DNA of 64,000 bases from Alnus glutinosa (Eukaryota; Streptophyta; Magnoliopsida; Fagales; Betulaceae). The notes beneath the pieces were generated by a model. That model saw only the letters and a program-made list of their open reading frames with translations. It had not been told where the DNA came from and did no database searches. A program made the translations under genes and the position numbers. This document shows positions 25,343 through 37,080 of this stretch, in pieces. The stretch's first letter is position 1. Every line of letters starts with the position of its first letter. The stretch is taken from NCBI RefSeq assembly GCF_958979055.1, contig NC_084888.1:35385304-35449303 (forward strand), read 5' to 3'.

Positions 25343-27336
25343 TATTTTAAAAAAAATGAGTGGCTACCCTCGATAAAGGTGAGAGGTGGCCGCCACAGTA
25401 GGGCAGAGGTGGCCGTGCAGCTACCCTAATCAAATAGGAAGTGGCCGCGCAACTACCCCAACTAGATCAGGGTAGCTAGACGGCCACCCCTCTTTCACGC
25501 GGCCACCTGTCTCCTCCACTGAGGTTGGCCATATGCCACTCTCTCTTTTCTATTTTTTTTCTTCTTTTTTTTTTTTTTTTTTTGGTTTTATAGGTAAGAA
25601 GTCAACTATACATCTGTTTGTTTTTTTTTAAAATAAGTAAGCTTGCCCCACATAAAACATTTTCTCAAATGTGAACCCCTGCAAAAAAAAAAAAAATTCT
25701 TCCCTTCACATCACATTAAAAGATTTTATCAAATTAAAAACAAAAAACGCCTACCGAAAACAACATAGCCCAAGGCTCCTTACCTATAATTAACCATCAT
25801 ATATGACAAAGGCTACAAAACATTACCATGCAAGTTAGCACAGTATATATTCATAATGATACGGCAGAAGAGGTATTCATTTTTTATATTCAACTTCAAG
25901 TTTAACTATCACTATAAATTTTTAGGTATCTTATACTGAAAAATAGAAATAGTAGTTTTAGGAGTTTGTGAAACAGGAAAATTGGAAGAAAGTCTTCAGA
26001 CTGCATCAAAAACAACTTGGAATGAAAGAACTCCATTGAACCACATTAAATATATAGTGTAATATGGTTGAATTTCTTTAACAAATGAACTAACAGTTTA
26101 GTGAAAAGTAAAGATACCAGAGAAATGACCTTGGATATCCCCATTAGATCAATTTGCTTCAACAAAATCAACTAAAATGCCATACGCATTTGCAAAAATT
26201 GCCCAATATTTTTTCATTCTAAAGAAACCCAGTTAGATACGCATGTTCACACATAGAATGTTTCATTCTAAAGAAACCCAGTTAGATACGCATGTTCACA
26301 CATAGAATGATAGACAGTTAAATCACTGCTTATTTCAAAAGATTTAACATGATATCAAAGCAAAGGTCTTGGACTCAATCTTTGTCTCCGTCATTCACCT
26401 CTCATTTCAATTAAATATTTCATGTGTTGAACCTCACTCATTAAGAGAAAATTTAAACCAACATGTGAAGGGGGACAAGGATCCTCTCAATTTCATTTAC
26501 TATCTATTTCATAGTTAAAATTTAAAATTTATGCATCTAACCGTACATATGATATCACTTTATTTAAAACTTTTAAAAAAATAATATCCACTTCATTTGA
26601 AATATAAAATATTTTATTCCACGTGAAGAGAAATATTAAAATATTAATTAAATAATTAAATTAATTATTTCTTATCAACTTAAGTTGTTTGTATTGTCAG
26701 ACATGACCCCTTGCAATAAACCCTCGAGTATGAAAGGTGTAATTTGTAAAGTACCCAAAAGAAGTTGTCCTCAGCCAACCCCTTCTGGGAATTATCAATC
26801 ACCTCTCTCTCTCTCTCTCTCTCTGTGTGAAAGCTCTGGAAAGTGTTCAGCCACTACAACCCAAAGTGATAATTTGCTCTATTTTCTATCATCGTTTCTC
26901 CGTGAAAAACAAAACATAATCATGTAAATGAAAAGCACAATCTGGGTTCCATCTAAAATTTAATAATAAAAAACATAAATTTGCATTTACTAAACTGATT
27001 ACCAGAAGAAAATTCCTTTCGTAAGTTGCAACTCCCTCTCTCTCTGTGTGTGTGTGAAAGCTCTGGAAAGTGTTCAGTCATTGTACTACAACCCAAAGTG
27101 ATAATTTGCTCTATTTTCTATCATCGTTTCTCCTTGAAAAACAAAACATAATCATGTAAATGAAAAGCACAATCTGGGTTCCATCTAAAATTTAATAATA
27201 AAAAACATAAATTTGCATTTACTAAACTGCTTACCAGAAGAAAATTCCTTTAGTAAGTTGCAACTCCCTCTCTCTCTCTCTGTGTGTGAAAGCTCTGGAA
27301 AGTGTTCAGTCATTGTACTACAACCCAAAGTGATAA
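24907..27336 (+). repeat. Segmental duplication, copy A (2.4 kb)
   Basis: Starts AATTTCATATGATGTTCTTT and matches copy B (27337-30475) nearly throughout, in direct orientation and adjacent. Contents: an ATA trinucleotide run (25310-25340), a foldback built of GTGGCCGCGCAACTACCCC-type motifs (25380-25530), a TRIM-like remnant (26300-26690) and the microsatellite-bearing subrepeats. Relative to B, copy A has a 50-bp tandem duplication at 26212-26310 and lacks ~200 bp at 26680. It contains the empty target site of the LINE found in B. No gene was seen. Confidence 0.85.
26795..27336 (+). repeat. ~235-bp tandem subrepeats with CT/GT microsatellites (copy A)
   Basis: Each unit runs from a CTCTCT..GTGTGTG tract through GAAAGCTCTGGAAAGTGTTC and AATCTGGGTTCCATC to GTAAGTTGCAACTCC. 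Two full units and the start of a third are present (tracts near 26803, 27031 and 27267). Microsatellite length differs between units. Confidence 0.85.
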
Positions 27337-30000
27337 TTTCATATGATGTTCTTTTATCCCTCGCACTTTCTTTGAATATTTGACTTTTATATTCGAGTAG
27401 ATTAAGAAATGAATACCATCCTTCATGAATTATCATAGCTTTACTAAAAAGTAAAACAAATTTTATTAATAGCTATATAGAAGTATAAATTCTTGTATTA
27501 ATGGCTCATCGAGCTATATATATAAACTAGCACTCTTAGTCTATGTTAGGTAATAAGTCCCCCAAGTGTTTTCTGTTTTCAGGTAAAAAAACAAAACACT
27601 TTCTCAAATGCATTAACAACAACTCAAAACACAAAATATAATTCTTCCAAAACGTTTTACACTTTCCTGCAAGAATATTTTGACAAAACATATATTTAAC
27701 TTATGCAGGAGTATGGCTAACTTATTATTTAAAATAATAATAATAATAATATATTTTAAAAAAATGAGTGGCTACCCTCGGTAAAGGTGAGAGGTGGCCG
27801 CCACAGTAGGGCAAAGGTGGCCGTGCAGCTACCCTAACCAGATAAGAAGTGGCCGCGCAACTACCCCAACTAGATCAGGGTGGCTACACGGCCACCCCTC
27901 TCCTCCACTAAGGGTGGCCATATGCAACTCTTTTTTTCTACTTTTTTTTTTTTTTTTTTTTTTATGGTTTTATAGGTAAGAAATCGGTCCCGGGGTTTCG
28001 GCTTCAATTCCCTCTTGTCAGTGGGTCTTGTTTCCTCAATGGCCAAGGCCGGTCTCATTTGTGTTTGGGTACCCCCAGTTAACAGGTTTGTCGTCTAGGG
28101 TCGTTGAGGTGGGGGAATCTTCAAAGGGGGTTGATCCAAAGGGAAGTGTTGTTGGGTGCCCCCCGGTTCCTGGTTTGCGGTTTGGGATCGTTGAGGTGGG
28201 GGATTCTTCTAAGGGGGTTGATCCAAAGGATAGTGTTGTTGTTTACCCCAGGGTAGTGGAAGATAGTAAGTCGTGTTTTCGCACGATGGGGGTTTCGTTC
28301 GTGGGATCTGATCATAAGGGATTTCTAGATTTTTTGGCTTTGATCGAGGATAAGCGCTTTGACTTTGATTCCCCTCCTAAGAAGGATAAGGAGATAAAAA
28401 GGAAAAAGGGGAAAAGAGAGGTCAAGAATCTAGAATGTTCTATTAATTTCGATGTTAGGGGAATGGGTTATAGTCGGGATAGGGGCAAGAAGATAGGGGT
28501 TTGATGTAATTTTCTTCTATTGGGTTGTTCGGGTGTTTTTTTTTTTTGTTTTTTTTTTTTTGTATGTGTCCTTTTGTATACTTCCTGTATGCTTAGGGAC
28601 GCCTTTTACGCTTTTTTAATAATATTTTGTTACCTATAAAAAAAAAAATAGGTAAGAAGTCAACTATACATCTGTTTGTTCTTTTAAAAAATAAGTAAGC
28701 GTGCCCCACATAAAACATTTTCTCAAATGTGAACCCCTGCCAAAAAAACATTTCTTCCCTTCATATCACATTAAAAGATTATTTCAAATTAAAAACCAAA
28801 AACGCCTACCGAAAACAACATAGCCCAAGGCTCCTTACCTATAATTAACCATCATATATGACAAAGGCTACAAAACATTACCATGCAAGTTAGCACAGTA
28901 TATATTCATAATGATACGGCAGAAGAGGTATTCATTTTTTATATTCAACTTCAAGTTTAACTATCACTATAAATTTTTAGGTATCTTCTACTGAAAAATA
29001 GAAATAGTAGTTTTAGGAGTTTGTGAAACAGGAAAATTGGAAGAAAGTCTTCAGACTGCATCAAAAACAACTTGGAATGAAAGAACTCCATTGAACTACA
29101 CATTAAATATATAGTGTAATATGGTCGAATTTCTTTAACAAATGAACTAACAGTTTAGTGAAAAGTAAAGATACCAGAGAAATGACCCTGGATATCCCCA
29201 TTAGGTCAATTTGCTTCAAACAAAATCAACTAAAATGCCATACGAATTTGCAAAAATTGCCAAATATTTTTTCATTCTAAAGAAACCCAGTTAGATATGC
29301 ATGTTCACACATAGAATGATAGACAGTTAAATCACTACTCATCTCAAAAGATTTAACATGATATCAAAGCAAAGGTCTTAAACTCAATCTTTGTCTTCGT
29401 CATTCAACTCTCATTTCAATTAAATATTTAATGTGTTGAACCTCACTCATTAAGAGAAAATTTAAACCAACATGTGAAGGGGGACAAGGATCCTCTCAAT
29501 TTCATTTACCACCCATTTCATAGTTAAAATTTAAAGTTTATACATCTAACAGTATATATGATATCACTTTATTTAAAACTTTTAAAAGAATAATATCCAT
29601 TTCATTTGAAATATAAAAAATTATATTTCACGTGAAGAGAAATATTAAAATATTAATTAAATAATTAAATTAATTATTTCTTATCAACTTAAACTACTTT
29701 CGAGTGCAGCTGGTGATTTAACATAGACACAATGAATACCTTGGTCAAGGATTATTGTTCAGCATCCATGATCCAATACCCCATAACTACAAAATGAAAC
29801 CAAACTTAGTAGCCCTTATTGCAAACTGTAAATAATTTGCTTATTCATAAAATCAATCCGTACCACTACCACTAGTCAACCATCAATTTGCCTTGTATTG
29901 TCAGACATGACCCCTTGCAATAAAACCTCGAGTATGACAGGTGTAATTTGTAAAGTACCAAAAGAAACTCAGCCAACCCCTTCTGGGAATTATCAATCAC

Positions 30001-30031
<31 letters not shown>

Positions 30032-30475
30032 AAAGCTCTGGAAAGTGTTCAGTCATTGTCCTACAACCCAAAGTGATAATTTGCTCTATTTTCTATCATC
30101 GTTTCTCCGTGAAAAACAAAACATAATCATGTAGATGAAAAGCACAATCTGGGTTCCATCTAAAATTTAATAATAAAAAACATAAATTTGCATTTACTAA
30201 ACTGCTTACCAGAAGAAAATTCCTTTCGTAAGTTGCAACTCCCTCTGTCTCTCTGTGTGTGTGTGAAAGCCTCTGGAAAGTGTTCAGTCATTGTACTACA
30301 ACCCAAAGTGATAATATGCTCTATTTTCTATCATCGTTTCTCCGTGAAAAACAAAACATAATCATGTAAATGAAAAGCACAATCTGGGTTCCATCTAAAA
30401 TTTAATAATAAAAAACATAAATTTGCGTTTACTAGACTGCTTACCAGAAGAAAATTCCTTTCGTAAGTTGCAACT
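27337..30475 (+). repeat. Segmental duplication, copy B (3.1 kb)
   Basis: Direct neighbour and homologue of 24907-27336. It is longer because a LINE (27986-28647) has inserted and because it keeps ~200 bp (29695-29895) missing from copy A, including the end of the TRIM-like repeat (CTGGTGATTTAACA). It carries two of the ~235-bp subrepeats (tracts near 30003 and 30243) and ends at GTAAGTTGCAACTCC, 345 bp downstream of which the AHL reading frame ends. No gene of its own was seen. Confidence 0.85.
27972..28661 (+). mobile_element. Internally deleted LINE with ORF1-like remnant
   Basis: The insert 27986-28647 is flanked by ATAGGTAAGAAATC (27972-27985) and ATAGGTAAGAAGTC (28648-28661); copy A shows the unoccupied site near 25593. 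The 3' end reads TTGTATACTTCCTGTATGC, then GGGACGCCTTTTACGC, then A11. An ORF at 28028-28504 (158 codons, Gly/Val-rich, ending in a Lys-rich KKDKEIKRKKGKREVKNLE stretch) resembles the tail of a LINE ORF1 product. No ORF2 (endonuclease or reverse transcriptase) is present between it and the 3' end. Confidence 0.75.
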
Positions 30476-30766
30476 CCAACTTCATTTCTTGAGTACTACT
30501 CCTCCTTCGCCTACATCATAAAAATTGAATTCTTCCAAAGCAACTCGATTAGAGAGAGAACTAATTATTATAAACCCATAAGTTTTAATTAAACATTAGC
30601 CAAAACCACCGAGAAACCGGGATTCAGGAGACACAGATTCACAAACATTAACAGATATAAACAAAAAAAAAAAAAAAAAGGTCCTACCTTCCTTGCTATG
30701 CTTACAAGAATATGTCAAAACATTTTGCACAAAAACAAGTCAGCAAAACCAAACTAACATGAACAC
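30476..30766. other. AHL downstream region
   Basis: No gene. An A18 run lies at about 30663-30680. Presumed to include the AHL 3' UTR on the minus strand. Confidence 0.4.
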
Positions 30767-30773
30767 CCCCCCC

Positions 30774-30822
<49 letters not shown>
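30767..30822 (-). repeat. Compound microsatellite (C)18(CT)n touching AHL stop
   Basis: On the plus strand about 18 C residues are followed by about 19-20 CT units. On the minus strand the AHL stop TGA is the first part of the GA tract, so the 3' UTR begins as (GA)n(G)n. Highly mutable in length. Confidence 0.9.
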
Positions 30823-30825
<3 letters not shown>

Positions 30826-31795
30826 AAGGAGGAGGACGAGGAGGAGGAGCCCAAAAAACATCCGGGGGCATCTGACCATTTGGTAGCAAATTTGGAGGTA
30901 AATTGTACATAGGCATAGAAGCTGCCGCTTGTTCACCCAAACTCTGGCCTGCTGAATTTACACTAGTCCCCGATTGTTGCTGCACTTGCATTCCCTCCCC
31001 AGCCGGCTCATCCTCTAGCGGCAACCTCTCATACGTGGCATTCGTAAACGTCGCTGCAATCACCATAACCGGCCCCGACGCCACAAGCGCACCGGCGACA
31101 GTCCCACCAACAACCTGACCCTGCCCGCCAGCTAGATAAACAGTTAGCCCCGTTGTCCCTGGTGGCGATGGGGCAGGCAAGAAGGCACCCGATAGAGACA
31201 AAAGCTCAAATCTTCCTTGAAGCGTGATGACTCCGCCCGGGGCCGCAGGTTGTCTAAGAGTAACGTTGGTGACAATGCCACTGCCACTGAGAACCGAAAC
31301 CCCCCTATGCCGCCTGTTGGCGAACGTGGCAATGCACTCGACAATATCGCCGCCACTGCTGATTTCCAATACATGGCTTCGGAGAGCATTTGGACTTTCT
31401 TTCGTAATCACTATTGGAGGCTTTGGCTTGTTCTTCGACCCCGGCGGTCGGCCTCGAGGCCTGCGGCCACTACTACCCAGCTCGCCGGCTTCTTGGGCTC
31501 CGGTGTTGGGGTCCTCGTATTCGCGATCGTCTCGGCTATCTTCGTCTTCAGGGTTTTGCTTCTGTGGGGTGGTGTTGCTGGTGCTGCTATTGGTGGGAGT
31601 GGTGTTTGTGTTACCGTTGTTGTTGTTGTTGTTGAGGGCGATGTTGCTGTCCATGAATTCTTGCTCTCTTCTCGGTCCGAGCCGGTTTAGTCCGCCATTG
31701 TCGTCGTCTGGGTTTCTCAGGTCAAGCGATAGGGCCGAGGACATGGGGTCCACCCCTCTCATCGCCACATTCCCAGCCCACCATCGATTCGCCAT
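30821..31795 (-). CDS. AT-hook motif nuclear-localized (AHL) protein, type I
   Basis: Nuclear DNA-binding protein that binds AT-rich DNA through one AT-hook and forms trimers through its PPC (DUF296) domain. In plants these restrain growth, delay flowering and affect meristem fate. Single exon, 324 aa from [12 protein letters not shown]. The ATG five codons upstream (31810) is also in frame, but MAN[PR]WW is the family N-terminus. An Asn-rich spacer (about 50-75) is followed by an acidic stretch, the AT-hook [17 protein letters not shown] at 111-127 and the PPC domain at about 138-258 with [32 protein letters not shown] and [10 protein letters not shown]. The C-terminus ([11 protein letters not shown], then PPPRPPPY) and N-terminus both resemble AHL15, so AHL15/AHL20-group is the best fit. 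Intronless, as expected for clade A. The stop codon merges into a GA microsatellite. Confidence 0.95.
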
Positions 31796-32815
31796 GTCCA
31801 ACTCTTGCAAAAGGAAAGTCCTTCACCTTTCAGAAAATCAAAGCAAGAAGGAAATAAAAATCTCTGACTCTGTCAGTGTCACTTCCTCTATTTGCCTTGT
31901 TGAATCGAATAGTGACAAACACCCAACTAAAGGAAGGTAGCTAGAATGGATAACCACCAAACAGAGACTATGGATAAAGATTCTAGCTTCTTCCTCTTCT
32001 TGTTCTTTGTTTGTTTGCTGTTTTTGTAGATTCAAATCTTAATAAAAAGCACCAAATTTAGTAGATACAATCCAAAACCTCATCCCCTTTTTCTCTCCCA
32101 AACCCAGCCTTGCATGAATCAGACACTACAGACATGGGTTTCCCTTGTTTTGCATGAAAACCCTAACCAGTACCACTACAAATTGCAAAAATCAGATCCA
32201 GAAGCAATCAACTGATAACCCACTTCGCCAAAACCCAGGAACATCAAAGATCTAGCACCAATAATTCACACCAAATAGGGAAAGAAAAGAAAAAAAAAAA
32301 AAAAAAAACCTTTTCTTGCACATCAGAAAAAGGAAGCCATTCCATTTTCATGAAACAAAAGCTACGCGAGTAGCCAATGCATAGCGTAAGCTTTGGTTGT
32401 CCTACCTGTATGCTACAGAGCAGATTTGTACGGGGCAGCAAAGCAAGGGTTTCTGGTCTCTTCTGGGGGGGGGGGGGGTCCTCAAGTTTTGCGGAGGAGC
32501 ATCTTTAGCTATATGTTTAGCAGCCAGTGGGTGTACGTTAAAGACCTTAACACTCGCCCTGGCGTACGATAAGATTTGTGTATCACTGAATCTACCTGTA
32601 GCGGTTTTGCAGGGCTAAAGTTTTTTTGTCTCCCTGGTAAACAGGTATTGTGTTGTTCAAAGTTTCGAGCTGCAACTTGGGTGAGCTGTTATACTCTACA
32701 CCCTCCCTTTTGAAAACCATTAAAATGCACCAATGAGCAACAGAAACAGCTTAAAAGAGAAATTCAATTTAGTCACGGTCAAAAATACTGGCCTGCCCTT
32801 GTTCGGACGGACCGG
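31796..32815. other. AHL 5' leader and promoter region
   Basis: Presumed promoter and 5' UTR on the minus strand. It contains an A20-type run (32289-32308) and a G13 run (32466-32478) on the plus strand. A ~220-bp plus-strand ORF here has no recognisable motif and is not called. Confidence 0.4.
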
Positions 32816-33052
32816 TGATGCCCCGTTTGGCAGCTCCCTGCCTCTCCTTAGATTGGAAAATGATTTATTTTATTTTTTTAAGTAACAGTAAAATGTGATT
32901 GGCGTGATATAAAATTGAAATAATTTAAATAGAAAAGTAAAATAAGAATGCATTGTAATGGTTTTTTTTTTTATTTAAATAGTAATAAAAAAATGTTGAT
33001 TTGATATAAAAAGTAAAAGAGGAGAAAAGAAGATTGCCAAACGGCACCTATC
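32816..33052. mobile_element. MITE with GATGCC-CGTTTGGCA ends
   Basis: Left end GATGCCCCGTTTGGCA is matched by the complement TGCCAAACGGCACCTATC at the right. The interior is AT-rich and non-coding. The ends recall hAT-type MITEs. Target duplication was not resolved. Confidence 0.65.
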
Positions 33053-33558
33053 TTTATACAATAGGGTAGTTCTTGAGGTGAGAGTAATAGTCGAATCTAT
33101 AAATATAATAAGATTTAATTTATATATATATTTAATACTATAAAAAATAAACAAAGCAAAATAATTATTTCTTAAGATATTTTAACTTAATCACTTATTA
33201 AAATACAATTGATGTTCTTTTTAAATCCCAAAAATCAAGTATTATTAAATCTGTATTAAATTTCGCAGCAATTTGTTTTTTATAAACAGAGTCGGTAATC
33301 AATTTTGTTTCGATGCTCAAATTTGATAATATTCAAGATTGAAAATGGTCATCATGTAGTTGTAGGAACCAAAAGAGTATACAAAAGTACAATCACTCGG
33401 GAAAAAAAAAAAAGTTGGTAAATAAATAAGAAATTCATCAAAAAGAGTATATTTTTACAATCACTTGAAAATTAAGTTGGTAAATAAATAAGAAATTCGT
33501 GGAGTGAGTTGAGTCGTTGATATGTTGGAAAAATAATAAAAAATAAAGAAAATAAATT
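33053..33558. other. Intergenic
   Basis: AT-rich. Two copies of AGTTGGTAAATAAATAAGAAATTC (in part) occur near 33412 and 33473, each preceded by AAAGAGTATA-like sequence, a local ~60-bp duplication. No gene. Confidence 0.5.
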
Positions 33559-33696
33559 AGGATTGTTACCATCTCCAAGGGGTAGCTTAATCGGCTGAGG
33601 ATATGCCTCATGAAACGAAGATCACTAGTTTGAATCCCCTTTCCCCTATCTTGTGTAGACATACCAAAAAATAAAATAAAATAAGGGTTGTTGCCA
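33559..33696 (+). mobile_element. tRNA-derived SINE (short type), copy 1
   Basis: The element, about 33572-33683, carries an A-box-like TAGCTTAATCGGCTG and a B-box-like ACTAGTTTGAATCCCC, 40 nt apart, then an A-rich tail (AAAATAAAATAAAAT). Flanks AGGATTGTTACCA and AGGGTTGTTGCCA match at 11 of 13 positions. Same family as 54400-54507. Confidence 0.75.
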
Positions 33697-35117
33697 ATGA
33701 TGGAACTAAAATGGCCCCTCACGCTTCTTAAAAAACATAAATTAAAAAAAAGGTATGTTAATCTTTAAATTTATTAGAAAAAAATAATAATTTAGGTCCT
33801 TTTTTATTTATTTTGGCCCTCAAAATTTTTTTTTATACAGTTTTACACCCTTAAAATTGAATTTCTAGTTTTGGCCCTTGACTTTTTGCCACATTGCATT
33901 GCATTGCAAAATAGAGGAGGTTGTCCACTTATTTTCTTTTATTTATTTTTATTTTTATTTGTGGTTAGTAAAATGGGTTGTGGGTTATGAGCTGTTGGGA
34001 GGTTTGGATGTTTATTTTTTGTCTTATACATGCCAATATGAAAAAATTTCAAAACCAAAAGGAGGTCATGGCCTCTTCTAGCCCTCATTTGGGTCCGTCA
34101 TTGGTGTGAGTTTAAACATTTACATAAATAAATGGGATAAAAAAAAAAAAAAAAAAAAAACTTATACATAAAATTGTTTGAATGCAATTAAACAATCGTA
34201 TTGCACAATACTACATGTGTTATATTGGATTTGAATCAAATTTTTGGATCAATTTATATTGCCACTTGCCACTTGCCACTTGCCACTTGCCATTTTTTGT
34301 TTTGAAAGCTTCTAAATCATTCTCGAAGGAGGTTTTGCCACTAGCAAATACTACTATTTTTTGTTTTGAAAGCTTCTAAATCATTCTCGAAGGAGGTTTT
34401 GACCCATTTAGCAGGAGGGGTTTAATTTGGCTAGCGTGGGGAAGAGTGTAGAGAATGAACGAATGATGGTGATCAAAGTCCAAAAGCAGCCGCGAATCCT
34501 TCTCAAGGGGTGGGTGGACTAATTCGGACGAGAGAGGATTCAAAGGAAGTGGTGCGGTGGTTTGGGTAACGTGCGCATCAGTAGTGGGAACGCGTCACTG
34601 TCGGCGAGTCCCGACAAGATATCTATTGCCCAAGTTTGAACCATCAACTCCAAAAACCGAGCCGCCAGCCTAGCCCTCCCACTATGAGACTCGCTCTCTC
34701 TTTTATCTTTTCATTCATCTGTGTAACCTTTTTGAAATTTTGCTGTTACCAATGCCACTCCGGTAAAGCCATATACCTGATGAGAGATGACTCAGATGGA
34801 TGACCAGTTTGAGAGGGTTTTCAGTTCAGTTCCTCTGATTCTCATTGCTTCTGCTATGGAGTTTCGGGTCTACCAGAAGACACCTAAAAGGAAATAATTT
34901 TCTGGGCCCTAATGAAAATAAGATGATAGTAATTAGTAGACAAGAATTGACCAACACTGTCTACATCGTGAAAAATGTTGCTTTCGTGCCCTCTTTTACT
35001 CAATTGGCGTTTTAACTTATTCAAATATTTGGTTTCCGTGAATAATATCTACCCATAAATGGTAATCGTTTCCGGTAGCTGTACTTGTTTTTGTTTTATT
35101 ATTAGGATTCAAATTTG
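33697..35117. other. Intergenic with short tandem and direct repeats
   Basis: At 34260-34293 the 7-mer TTGCCAC is repeated five times. At about 34293-34337 and 34357-34401 a 45-bp segment (TTTTGAAAGCTTCTAAATC) is repeated directly with 19 bp between copies. An A18 run lies at about 34140. No supported gene. Confidence 0.6.
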
Positions 35118-35440
35118 ATAAGGATAAGGAAAATTGTACAAATGATCTTGTGGTCGGTTTTAATCGAAAATCACTTCCTGATAGTAACAAAATTAATTGG
35201 AGGATCTCTATGATAAATCATAATGATAAATAGGTCCTTAAACATGTTTTTCGTCAATCATTTTAACAGTTGTCGTTACCTCATCACGTCAGAACCAATC
35301 AGAAGCTGACACGTATAATTTTGTTTTTTTCACGTCAGATACAATAACTTTTTAGCGCAGTGGCTAACTCAGTGTACTAAAAAGAGAAGAAAGAAAGATT
35401 GGCTTCACATTCAAAATCTAGAAAACCCCTAAAACCCTAA

Positions 35441-36111
<671 letters not shown>

Positions 36112-36146
36112 AGGATGGGAGGCGGAAGAAGGTGGGGTTAAGTTTG

Positions 36147-36164
36147 GGGGGGGGGGGGGGGGGG
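36147..36164 (+). repeat. G18 homopolymer inside the Pack-MULE
   Basis: About 18 consecutive G residues directly after the captured gene segment. Possible G-quadruplex and a likely assembly-sensitive site. Confidence 0.85.
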
Positions 36165-36776
36165 TGGAGAAGATAACCCTATAAAGTTACTGTAGTTGAC
36201 GTGGAAAAAAAAATGACACGTGTGTCATACGTGTACAACCCAAAATCGACGTGTTAAATCAAAAATTTGTGTTAATATTTTTTTTAAAAAAAATTATACG
36301 TGTCGGCCTCTGATTGGTTCTGACGTGGCTGGGTAACGATAATTGTTAAAATGGCTGACGGATAACACGTTCAGGGACCTATTTGTTATTATAGTTTACC
36401 AGGGGATCCCCTATTTAATTTTGTTACCACAATGAGTGATTTACAATTATAGCCAACCACAGGAACAAATTGTGCAATTTTCTCATAAATATATTTGTGT
36501 ATATGTTATTATATTATTTAAATTTTTTAAGAGATGTGTCATTATTGACATTAAGTACATTGTTAGATGAATCAATTTTAAATTTTTATAAATAAATAAA
36601 TAAATTTTTGTTTTGAAATAGAGAGGGACCTAATCCATCTTTAGACACGAAATTCAGTTTAAATGTTGATGATGCAGCTGATTGTATAGTCAAATTTGGC
36701 CAATTACATATACTTTAACTCCCATACTCTCAAGTGCACTTCTTAACGTAATACTAAAAATCACAATTTGATTCAA

Positions 36777-36784
36777 AATTAAGT

Positions 36785-36824
<40 letters not shown>

Positions 36825-37080
36825 TAAGAAAATTTTATAAAAAGCGTAAGGCGTCTCTAAAGTACACAAGCGTAAGGCGTCTCTAAAGTACACTAGAAGT
36901 ATACACAAGAATACTAAAAACAATAAATAAAGAAAAAACAGGAAACAAACTACAAAGAAACCCGTAACTCACAAAACAGCCCAAACAAACTAAGGAGCCA
37001 ACATCCCAAAGAAATAGAACCCACAACCAAAACTACTTCTTTTTGCTTTTGCCACGGCTAGATCCCTCATAATTAAATAG
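36777..37080 (-). mobile_element. LINE 3' end, 5'-truncated
   Basis: The insert 36787-37070 is flanked by AATTAAGTAG and AATTAAATAG (9 of 10). On the minus strand it ends TGTATACTTCTAGTGTAC, then GAGACGCCTTACGCTT, then a long A tail (about 35). A 26-bp segment of the 3' UTR (GCGTAAGGCGTCTCTAAAG) is duplicated in tandem. No protein-coding part remains. Confidence 0.75.

Noticed and set aside
28028-28504. 158-codon ORF as a host gene
   Set aside because: It lies wholly inside a LINE insertion with target duplications and poly-A and is absent from the duplicate copy A.
31217-31940. Long plus-strand ORFs opposite the AHL gene (157 and 238 codons)
   Set aside because: They are antisense shadows of a GC-rich coding exon with low-complexity products.
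32397-32620. Resemblance of ATAACAGCTCACC to large-subunit rRNA
   Set aside because: The match is only about a dozen bases and the surrounding sequence does not follow rRNA.
33576-33650. tRNA-like sequence that could be a tRNA gene
   Set aside because: It has A and B boxes but no acceptor-stem pairing, an A-rich tail and flanking target duplications, and a sister copy exists at 54.4 kb. It is a SINE.
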